A stretch of 20,073 nt of DNA, taken from assembly GCA_012727415.1 (NCBI GenBank), contig JAAYHI010000002.1, positions 1-20,073 on the forward strand. The letters are read 5' to 3'. Source of the stretch: Bacillota bacterium (GTDB lineage Bacteria; Bacillota; Proteinivoracia; UBA4975). The notes beneath the pieces were generated by a model. The model saw only the letters and a list, made by a program, of their open reading frames with translations, had not been told where the DNA came from and made no database searches. This document shows positions 14,636 through 20,073 of this stretch, one piece after another; position 1 is the stretch's first letter; each line of letters opens with the position of its first letter. Both the position numbers and the translations under genes were made by a program.

Positions 14636-14842
14636 TTGCACGGCAACATAACCCATAAGGAGTTGCATTATCTGGAGGACTGTCTGAAAGCAGAGCAGTT
14701 AGCGGCCCAAAAATGCAGTTTCTACGGCTCCCAGACCCAGGATCGGGAAGTATCAGAAATTTGCATGAATATGGCCAATAAACATCAACAGCATTATAAC
14801 ACACTGATGAAGCATTTACAGAAACACAGGGGAATGCAATAG
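14636..14842 (+). CDS. Small CotF-associated spore coat-like protein
   Basis: 68 residues, predicted as two long helices. It begins at TTG (14636) with GGGAGG eight bases upstream; no ATG fits. The sequence (ELHYLEDCLKAEQLAAQKC, then SQTQDREVSEICMNMANKHQQH) is the pattern of small ferritin-like helical proteins found just before CotF genes in Clostridia, with E, D and H residues spaced as in a four-helix bundle half. I see no full metal site. The stop codon TAG overlaps the RBS of the next gene, so the two are co-expressed and may form one complex in the spore coat. Role inferred from the family. Confidence 0.82.
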   Translation: MHGNITHKELHYLEDCLKAEQLAAQKCSFYGSQTQDREVSEICMNMANKHQQHYNTLMKHLQKHRGMQ

Positions 14843-14850
14843 GAGGCGAA

Positions 14851-15129
14851 ATGAAAACCAACCCGGAAATCCGCTGGACCGCCAGCAACATTTTGGAAGA
14901 TGCCTTATCCTGCCAAAAACACATGACCAATCTCTACAACTCGGCTTCTGTCGAAGCCAGCACTCCAGAACTCCGGGATGACTTCCGCAACATCCTCATG
15001 GACACCCACCAGCTCCATCAGGACCTGTTCACCGTGATGCAGCGAAGAGGCATGTACATGCCCCAGGAAGCTCCCCCGCAGGAGATTACTCAGGCCTGGC
15101 AGAAGTTCAGTTCCCAACATACTGTTTAA
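14851..15129 (+). CDS. CotF-family spore coat protein
   Basis: 92 residues covering one Coat F domain (ferritin-like helices). The characteristic blocks are ILEDALSCQKHMTNLYNSAS, ELRDDFRNILMDTHQLHQDL and FTVMQRRGMYMPQEAPPQ, very like the C-terminal half of Bacillus CotF (QxxLTxxYNxxA, LFxxMQxRGWY). ATG at 14851 follows TAGGAGG. Bacillus CotF is a processed spore-coat component; in Clostridia single-domain copies are common and may also occur outside the coat. It ends three bases before a strong hairpin terminator shared with rubredoxin. No signal peptide. Confidence 0.9.
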   Translation: MKTNPEIRWTASNILEDALSCQKHMTNLYNSASVEASTPELRDDFRNILMDTHQLHQDLFTVMQRRGMYMPQEAPPQEITQAWQKFSSQHTV

Positions 15130-15132
15130 CAA

Positions 15133-15162
15133 AAAGAGGGTGCCATCCGGGGCACCCTCTTT
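15133..15162. terminator. Bidirectional terminator between the coat-like and rubredoxin genes
   Basis: AAAGAGGGTGCC and GGCACCCTCTTT form 12 perfect pairs with a six-base loop. T runs occur on both strands. It serves the converging plus-strand coat-like genes and the minus-strand rubredoxin gene. Confidence 0.88.
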
Positions 15163-15166
15163 AATG

Positions 15167-15304
15167 CTAGATTTCCTCAAAAAAGTCTTTGCCTACGCCA
15201 CATTCAGGGCATACCCAGTCTTCCGGCAGATCTTCAAAATCCACTCCGCCCTCAAGCTCGGGATCATATACATACTCACATACTGTGCAACGCCATTTGC
15301 TCAC
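15167..15304 (-). CDS. Rubredoxin (45-residue, short-loop form)
   Basis: A 45-residue protein starting at GTG (15304) with GGAGGGGG upstream, ending with TAG at 15167. Both iron-binding knuckles are present: CTVCEYVYDP (Cys6, Cys9) and CPECGVGKD (Cys32, Cys35), with the family's DFEDLPEDWVC segment. It carries one Fe(SCys)4 centre and acts as a cytosolic one-electron carrier, often for oxygen and peroxide detoxification in anaerobes. Common rubredoxins have about 52-54 residues; the loop between YVYDP and DFEDLP is about seven residues shorter here, as in the 45-residue rubredoxin of Desulfovibrio desulfuricans. No partner reductase (rubrerythrin, desulfoferrodoxin) is adjacent. It has its own promoter and terminator. 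Confidence 0.96.
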   Translation of the reverse strand: MSKWRCTVCEYVYDPELEGGVDFEDLPEDWVCPECGVGKDFFEEI

Positions 15305-15339
15305 TTACACACCCCCTCCCCGCTCATTAGTTAATGAAA

Positions 15340-15367
15340 ATTATACCATGTACATTTATTTTTACAA
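15340..15367 (-). promoter_or_regulatory. Sigma-A promoter of the rubredoxin gene
   Basis: Minus strand: -35 TTGTAA (15362-15367), 16-base spacer, extended -10 TGG-TATAAT (15340-15345). The -35 overlaps the TAA stop of thiI. The leader to the GTG is about 30 bases. Confidence 0.7.
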
Positions 15368-16546
15368 TACAGATAGGTTCCCGACCAATTTTCTCGATTC
15401 CGTGCCCTCCAGAGCCAGAGCCACCAGTGCAGGGACATCCAAATCCCTTTCCGCCTCTGTGGCCTGGGCGACAGTGGGCTTTGTCCTGGGATGGGAAGGG
15501 ACAAAGAGAGTGCAGCAATCCTGGTGAGGTTCAATAGAGGTGCTGTAGGTGCCTATTTTTTCAGCTATGTCCATAATTTCCACTTTGTCCAGGGAGACAA
15601 CGGGGCGCAGCACCGGCAGAGACACTACCGCATTGATAGTTCTCAGGCTTTCCAGTGTCTGGCTGGCTACCTGCCCCACATTTTCCCCGGTAATCAAGGC
15701 CAGCGCCCCCTCCCGGAGGGCAAGGGCCTCGGCCACCCGAAACATAAAGCGGCGCATTATTGTAATCGTCAGTTCCTCCGGCACATGCTCCATTATGCTC
15801 CGCTGTACAGGAGTAAAGTTGACAACATGCAAGTTAAGGGGTGCCCACTGGGCGAGAATCCCAGCCAACTTCTCCACCTTGGCTAGGGCCCGGGGAGATG
15901 TAAAGGGCGGAGTGTCAAAGTATACTGCCTCCAGGGAAATGCCCCGCTTCATTGCCATCCAGCCCGCTACAGGACTGTCTATACCTCCTGAAAGCAGCAA
16001 GGCACCTTTTCCCGAAACCCCCACCGGCAACCCGCCGGCGCCGGCGAACACCCGGGAAAATACATAGGCCCCCTCCGGCCTTACCTCTACGTTGACAACC
16101 CGCTCGGGCTGATGCAGGTCTACCTTCAGCCCGGGAAAGCTTTGCAGCAAAATGCCCCCCAATTCCCGGTTAAGCTCCATGGAGTCCAGGGGAAAGGTTT
16201 TGAGGGACCTGCGGGCAGCCACTTTAAAAGTCTTGGGCAGCCCGTCTGCCTGCAATTCCTGGCGGGCAGCATGGGCAATTGCCTCCAAGGTCAGCTCGGT
16301 TTGCACCACGGGGCTGAAGGAAACCAGGCCAAAGACTTTCCCCAGGGCATCAACAACTGCACCTGTATCGCAGTCCCCGGGCAAATCAATGAAGATGCGG
16401 CCATAGGGAGTGCTGACCCGAAAGTCCTGCCCCAGGGGCTTTAAGGCTCTTCTGACATTGGCGGCAAGAGCCCGGATAAAAAATGCCCGGTTCTTGCCCT
16501 TAAGGCCCACTTCCCCAAAGCGCAAAAGCATTTTATCGTATGTCAT
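15362..16546 (-). CDS. thiI: tRNA 4-thiouridine synthetase ThiI (without rhodanese domain)
   Basis: 394 residues. Layout: N-terminal ferredoxin-like and THUMP domains (about 1-165), then a PP-loop adenylation domain with LLLSGGIDSPVAGWMAMKRG (SGGIDS at 186-191), and QDCCTLFVPSHPRTKP near the end with the conserved cysteine. ThiI adenylates U8 of tRNA and inserts sulfur to give s4U; in some organisms it also serves thiazole synthesis. The C-terminal rhodanese domain of E. coli ThiI is absent, as in Bacillus, where a dedicated cysteine desulfurase passes sulfur directly. Such a gene lies immediately upstream with a 4-base ATGA overlap, which supports the same arrangement here. Confidence 0.96.
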   Translation of the reverse strand: MTYDKMLLRFGEVGLKGKNRAFFIRALAANVRRALKPLGQDFRVSTPYGRIFIDLPGDCDTGAVVDALGKVFGLVSFSPVVQTELTLEAIAHAARQELQADGLPKTFKVAARRSLKTFPLDSMELNRELGGILLQSFPGLKVDLHQPERVVNVEVRPEGAYVFSRVFAGAGGLPVGVSGKGALLLSGGIDSPVAGWMAMKRGISLEAVYFDTPPFTSPRALAKVEKLAGILAQWAPLNLHVVNFTPVQRSIMEHVPEELTITIMRRFMFRVAEALALREGALALITGENVGQVASQTLESLRTINAVVSLPVLRPVVSLDKVEIMDIAEKIGTYSTSIEPHQDCCTLFVPSHPRTKPTVAQATEAERDLDVPALVALALEGTESRKLVGNLSVL

Positions 16547-17694
16547 CTGCTCCTCCTCCCCCGAACAAAGGATAAGTCAGCCAAGACCTGGCGGATTTTT
16601 TGCACAGCATATTCCACTTCCCTTTCGGTTGTAAGGGCGGAAAAACTGAACCGCAGCAAGCCTTCCGCCGTTTCCCGGTCCAAACCCATTGCTTCCGCCA
16701 CGTGGCTCATCTGACCCTTTTTGCCGGAGCAGGCAGCCCCGGTGGAAACATACACGCCATAGGCCGACAAGGCATGTAAGAGGACCTCCCCCCGAAAACC
16801 CGGGAAAGATACTGCAACAATGTAGGGAACGCCGTCGGCGGGAGAAATGACCTTACAGGGCAAGTTCTGGAGGCCCTGGAGGAACTGGTGCCGCAACCCT
16901 GTGACATGCCCTTGGTTGGCCGCCATGTTTGCCTCCGCTTCCCTGGCGGCACAGCCAAAGCCGATAATCCCCAGGGTGTTTTCTGTGCCCGAACGCAGGC
17001 CAGCTTCCTGGCCGCCGCCATGTATCAGGGGCAACAACAAATCACGCCTGTCTGCGTACAGGGCGCCAGTTCCCTTGGCCCCGTGTATTTTATGGGCACT
17101 GATGGAAACTAAGTTTACCCCCAGTTCCCGGGGCCGAACCGGTATCTTGCCCAGGGCCTGAACCGCGTCGACATGAATGCATACTTCCGGTTGCTTAGCC
17201 CTGACCAAATTGACAATTTCCTTTATGGGCTGAATGGCGCCGGTTTCATTATTGACAGCCATGATGCTGACAAGCTTCACAGGCTCAGCCAGCGCCTCTT
17301 CCAGGGCAGAGAGCTGTACCTGACACCGGTCATCTACCGGCAGGTACAGCACCTCATAGCCCCGGGATTCAAGTTCCTTAAAAACTTCCAATACCGAGGG
17401 GTGTTCGACCCGGGAAGTGACCAACCGCCCCCGCTGCCGGGAGCGGGCAAGAAAACCCTTGATGGCCAAATTATTGGCCTCAGTCCCGCCGGAAGTGAAG
17501 ACCAGGCTGGCCGGGGACACCCCCAGCAGCCTGGCCACATTTTCCCGCGCTGCATCTACTTGCTTCTCCGCTTCCACACCGGGACGGTGGAGAGATGCAG
17601 GATTGGCATACAGGGTCAAGGCGGCGCTAATGGCTTCGCGGACTTGAGGACTTAAAGGTGTCGTTGCTGCATTGTCTAAGTATGACTCTTTCAT
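16543..17694 (-). CDS. Cysteine desulfurase (NifZ/IscS type), ThiI partner
   Basis: 383-residue PLP-dependent class V aminotransferase-fold enzyme that takes sulfur from cysteine. Seen: YLDNAATTP at the start, TSGGTEANNLAIKG, RVEHPS (His98), HVDAVQALGK (Asp176, Gln179), the PLP lysine in SAHKIHG (Lys202), GGQEAGLRSGTEN, and the active-site loop STGAACSGKK with catalytic Cys322. This is the IscS/NifS group I arrangement. Overlap with thiI suggests its main client is tRNA thiolation, like B. subtilis NifZ. No iscU or other Fe-S scaffold gene is adjacent. ATG at 17694 has GGAG eight bases upstream. Confidence 0.95.
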   Translation of the reverse strand: MKESYLDNAATTPLSPQVREAISAALTLYANPASLHRPGVEAEKQVDAARENVARLLGVSPASLVFTSGGTEANNLAIKGFLARSRQRGRLVTSRVEHPSVLEVFKELESRGYEVLYLPVDDRCQVQLSALEEALAEPVKLVSIMAVNNETGAIQPIKEIVNLVRAKQPEVCIHVDAVQALGKIPVRPRELGVNLVSISAHKIHGAKGTGALYADRRDLLLPLIHGGGQEAGLRSGTENTLGIIGFGCAAREAEANMAANQGHVTGLRHQFLQGLQNLPCKVISPADGVPYIVAVSFPGFRGEVLLHALSAYGVYVSTGAACSGKKGQMSHVAEAMGLDRETAEGLLRFSFSALTTEREVEYAVQKIRQVLADLSFVRGRRSR

Positions 17695-17720
17695 GAAAAT
17701 CGCTCCAAAGCTTTTTTTTT

Positions 17721-17749
17721 ATCCTACCATATTTTGCCCCTGTTCTCTA
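17721..17749 (-). promoter_or_regulatory. Candidate promoter for the cysteine desulfurase-thiI pair
   Basis: Minus strand: -35 TAGAGA (17744-17749, containing the TAG stop of the upstream gene), 17-base spacer, extended -10 TGG-TAGGAT (17721-17726). Box matches are moderate, and read-through from the upstream gene is also possible. Confidence 0.4.
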
Positions 17750-18979
17750 CTGGAATTCCTCAAATCCCCGGGCCAGCTCCTCCGGGGATATCTCCCCAGC
17801 CCAAAATTGCGCCAGCAGGATGGCGGCATGCCTTCTCGCCTCCTGCTCCTTGATGACGCCGGCCTTATCTGTCCGGCGGCTGGGCACCCCCCGCTCCTTT
17901 GCCTCCCGGAGCAAAAGGGAGTACCAGGCAGGGACTTCGGGACTTTCCTGGGGGCTGTCCCGCCAGGGAGAGGCAGCCATCAGCAGGCCCGCCAGTTGGC
18001 TCCCCTGCTCCTGGGCGAGAAATTCAGCTACCATTGCCGCCGCCCGTGCGTGATCATCCCCCTTGTAGCGAAGCTGGCGAAATTGCAGCAGGTTTACCCC
18101 GGAAATAGGCAGATAAGCGGCGGATCCCGCTGCCGGCAGCGGCAGCAGCAGCACCTGTTCTTCTGGATAATTTTCCTTAAGCCAAAACATCAGGGCAGGA
18201 GTGGTCCCTCCAATAACATCTTCCCCCTGGAGAATCTGTGTGTCCCTGCCCTTATGCACAAGCCCGCCATCCACCACCAGTTTAAGGCCGGTGAAGACCT
18301 GGTGCAGTTCCTGTCCCCCCCACTGCCCCCAACTGCGCCCGGTGGAGGCCACCAGGGCCTGGGCAGCAAATTCACTTTCCCAGTCATTGGCCAATAACTG
18401 CAGCCCCTTGCTTTCCAGCCACTGGGCAAACTGGGGCCAGTCCCAGGGGGAGCGGATAACAGCTTCCAGTTCCTCCATGCTCAAGCCGCAGCGACTTTCC
18501 ATAACCAGCAGCCCCAGGGGCCAAAACATCAGGGGCCAGGACCAGATTTTCCCCTCGTGGGTGCTCATATTTTTGCCTGCCGCAGTTAGGTGCTCCTTAT
18601 CCAACCAAGTACTTGCCGGTATTTGCAGCAGGTGGTCGCTGCGGGCAATCCCCTGCCAGTCGGCAAAGATATCCGGCGGATTGCCATCCCGCAACACCCT
18701 GGCCAGTTCTTCCCCTGCTTCTGTCCACTGCAGCCATCTCAGGCGCACATCGATGCCGGGGTTTGCAGCACAAAATTCCTCCAGGGCTTTCTCCACCCCC
18801 GGCCTATACTTGCTTTGGGGATCCAAAGCCCGGGGCAATTCCACATCCCAGTACTCGACAATGTACGTGCGCTCAGCATCCAGGGCAGCGTCCGGATCAA
18901 TAACAGTTTCCGGGGCAGCGCCGAAGCAATTGGCAAAGAGGATTAAGCACAGGGATAATGGGATTATTTTGGCGGCCAT
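17747..18979 (-). CDS. Family-1 extracellular solute-binding protein, orphan
   Basis: 410 residues with an N-terminal export signal (hydrophobic stretch about 5-20). The only cysteine near a lipobox position is in FANC (Cys18), a poor lipobox, so lipid anchoring is uncertain and cleavage after the small-residue FGAA stretch is an alternative. The body has the sugar-binding (SBP_bac_1) pattern: EFCAANPGIDVRLRWLQWTEAGEELARVL, GNPPDIFADW, an aromatic-rich region with WSWPLMFWPLG, and a late AAAMVAEFLAQEQGSQLA helix before a long C-terminal domain. No permease or ATPase gene is adjacent. Its start overlaps the L,D-transpeptidase gene by 16 bases (ATG at 18979, GGAGGG upstream). Ligand unknown; a wall-derived glycan is one possibility, by context only. 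Confidence 0.82.
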   Translation of the reverse strand: MAAKIIPLSLCLILFANCFGAAPETVIDPDAALDAERTYIVEYWDVELPRALDPQSKYRPGVEKALEEFCAANPGIDVRLRWLQWTEAGEELARVLRDGNPPDIFADWQGIARSDHLLQIPASTWLDKEHLTAAGKNMSTHEGKIWSWPLMFWPLGLLVMESRCGLSMEELEAVIRSPWDWPQFAQWLESKGLQLLANDWESEFAAQALVASTGRSWGQWGGQELHQVFTGLKLVVDGGLVHKGRDTQILQGEDVIGGTTPALMFWLKENYPEEQVLLLPLPAAGSAAYLPISGVNLLQFRQLRYKGDDHARAAAMVAEFLAQEQGSQLAGLLMAASPWRDSPQESPEVPAWYSLLLREAKERGVPSRRTDKAGVIKEQEARRHAAILLAQFWAGEISPEELARGFEEFQ

Positions 18980-19905
18980 TCTTTACCCTCCCCGCGATTT
19001 ATCAGCTCGAATACTGTCTCATCCACCACTCCGGTGGGTTCCAGGCCAAAGAAGCGCTGCAGTTCTCTGACAGCAGCCTCTGTCTCCTGGTTAAAGACCC
19101 CGCCGGCCTCACCGGGACAAAATCCTGCCGCCCTCAGGGCCCACTGCACCAGGACGACATCTTGCCCCACCTGGCCCTTGCTCATTGGCAGCCTGAACTT
19201 AACCTGGTAGTCCCCGGTAATAATAATCCTGGTTCCAATGGGAATCCAGGGATATATCAGCTCCACATCTTTATTGTACATGCGAATGCAGCCCAGACTT
19301 GCTACCCGGCCTACAGACCAGGGGGCATTAGTGCCATGGACGCCGTAACCGCCCCAGGGGACGCTCAGCCGCATCCACCGCGTGCCAAAAGCATCATTGG
19401 GCCGATAATTTTTTTCCGTCACCCGCCATTCCCCCATGGGTGAGGGAGTAGCGGGATAGCCAGCGGCTATGGGGAAGGAGGCATATTCTTCTCCGTCGGA
19501 AAAGAGCACCAGCTTTAACTTGTGCAAGTAGATCTCCACATGTACTTTCCCAGGAGGAGGTTCGGTGTTCACCCCTTGAGTTTCGGCTTCAGCATGGTAC
19601 AGCAGGGGCCAGAAGGATATTTCCGCAACACCGGTGGGCTCCAGTTCCAGGGCCAGTTGCGCTTCTTTAACCGCCCTGACGGTGGCCTCATCATAGATAC
19701 CGTTGATTTCACCGATATAAAAACCCAGTTCCCGCAGCCTTAGCTGCAATTCCGCCACATTGGCCCCGGCCAATGGGGGATCGCAGGGATAGAGCTTGCG
19801 ATTGTACTGGCAGACATGACTATCCGGCAGGATATAGCCCCTCAGCATAACGAGAGTCATTCCCAGCAGGACTAAGAGCAGGAAAAAATATATCCACCGC
19901 TTCAC
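18964..19905 (-). CDS. L,D-transpeptidase (YkuD) with two peptidoglycan-binding domains
   Basis: 313 residues from GTG at 19905 (GGAGGGGG upstream); the open frame to 19989 passes through a hairpin and T tract and is not used. Order: N-terminal membrane or signal segment (about 5-24); first PG-binding domain (about 46-102, VAELQLRLRELGFYIGEINGIYD); YkuD domain (about 120-232) with catalytic motif GVHGTN (His190) and SLGCIRMYNKDVE (Cys206, Arg208); second PG-binding domain (about 246-302, VVLVQWALRAAGFCPGEAGGVF). It would cross-link or remodel peptidoglycan on the outer membrane face, by family; in Bacillus such enzymes include spore-associated YkuD. It is coupled to the solute-binding protein downstream. 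Confidence 0.94.
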   Translation of the reverse strand: MKRWIYFFLLLVLLGMTLVMLRGYILPDSHVCQYNRKLYPCDPPLAGANVAELQLRLRELGFYIGEINGIYDEATVRAVKEAQLALELEPTGVAEISFWPLLYHAEAETQGVNTEPPPGKVHVEIYLHKLKLVLFSDGEEYASFPIAAGYPATPSPMGEWRVTEKNYRPNDAFGTRWMRLSVPWGGYGVHGTNAPWSVGRVASLGCIRMYNKDVELIYPWIPIGTRIIITGDYQVKFRLPMSKGQVGQDVVLVQWALRAAGFCPGEAGGVFNQETEAAVRELQRFFGLEPTGVVDETVFELINRGEGKEWPPK

Positions 19906-19946
19906 GTGTCCCCCTCCAATCAATATAAAACTTATTCTCCTGGCAG

Positions 19947-19989
19947 AAAAAAAATGCCAGCCCCGTTGACCGCATTCCGGGTCTGGCAT
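19947..19989 (-). terminator. Hairpin with T tract between divergent genes
   Basis: ATGCCAGCCCCG (19954-19965) and CGGGTCTGGCAT (19978-19989) are 12-base inverted arms with one mismatch and a 12-base centre. On the minus strand they are followed by eight T (19947-19954), so the element would terminate leftward transcription. It also overlaps the plus-strand promoter, so an operator role is possible. Confidence 0.6.
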
Positions 19990-19994
19990 ATTAT
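19966..19994 (+). promoter_or_regulatory. Sigma-A promoter for the right-edge plus-strand gene
   Basis: -35 TTGACC (19966-19971), 17-base spacer, -10 TATTAT (19989-19994). The start is expected near 20001, giving a leader of about 15 bases before the ATG. The -35 lies in the loop of the inverted repeat and the -10 abuts its right arm. Confidence 0.7.
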
Positions 19995-20015
19995 CTTAAG
20001 CAAAGGAGGATTTTC

Positions 20016-20073
20016 ATGACAACAGAACTGGTATTAGTTGTAAAAGCACAAGACCTCAACCTGTCCGCCAGGG
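20016..20073 (+). CDS. Unidentified protein, N-terminal 19 residues only
   Basis: ATG at 20016 has AAAGGAGG at ideal spacing and a strong promoter upstream, so the start is credible. Only MTTELVLVVKAQDLNLSAR is inside the window, which is too little to name the family. Confidence 0.7.
   Translation, partial: MTTELVLVVKAQDLNLSAR

Noticed and set aside
19906..19989. Longer L,D-transpeptidase start upstream of the GTG
   Set aside because: The extension is translated hairpin and T tract; the GTG at 19905 has a strong RBS and gives a normal signal segment.

Overview
The window reads as a chromosomal segment of a spore-forming, anaerobic Firmicute of the class Clostridia. The evidence is two CotF-type spore-coat-like genes, a GerMN-domain lipoprotein, a rubredoxin, a B12-dependent glutamate fermentation operon, strong AGGAGG ribosome-binding sites, frequent TTG/GTG starts and moderately high G+C. 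This is inference from gene content; no species can be named. Nearly all genes lie on the minus strand. The exceptions are the two coat-like genes, one broken small ORF and the 5' end of a gene at the right edge. No rRNA, tRNA, CRISPR array, insertion sequence or phage block was seen.

Region 1 (1-8.5 kb, minus strand) is a catabolic operon in transcription order murI - glmS - glmL - glmE - mal - gerMN lipoprotein - atuA-like - DUF4387 - fumarase-type hydratase alpha (cut by the window edge). GlmS and GlmE form adenosylcobalamin-dependent glutamate mutase and GlmL is its associated ATPase. Methylaspartate ammonia-lyase gives mesaconate, and the fumarase-like protein is probably mesaconase (to citramalate). 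The AtuA-like/DUF4387 pair has no established role. A glutamate racemase heads the operon. A Rho-independent terminator overlaps the gerMN stop codon, with too little room after it for a new promoter.

Region 2 (8.5-9.5 kb) holds an AT-rich gap with a small ORF that looks frameshifted, a bidirectional terminator and a DUF2179/UPF0316 membrane protein with its own promoter.

Region 3 (9.5-14.6 kb, minus) is a mixed operon: GNAT-like protein - plsY - PepV-type dipeptidase - small soluble chemoreceptor-like protein - queG - MarR regulator. A good divergent promoter drives it.

Region 4 (14.6-15.2 kb, plus) carries the two small coat-like genes. They converge on a rubredoxin gene, missed by length cut-offs, across a shared terminator.

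Region 5 (15.2-19.9 kb, minus) has rubredoxin, thiI and a partner cysteine desulfurase (tRNA 4-thiouridine and possibly thiamine sulfur transfer). Upstream is an orphan family-1 solute-binding protein overlapping an L,D-transpeptidase. The right edge has a divergent promoter embedded in a large palindrome and the first 19 codons of an unidentified plus-strand gene.
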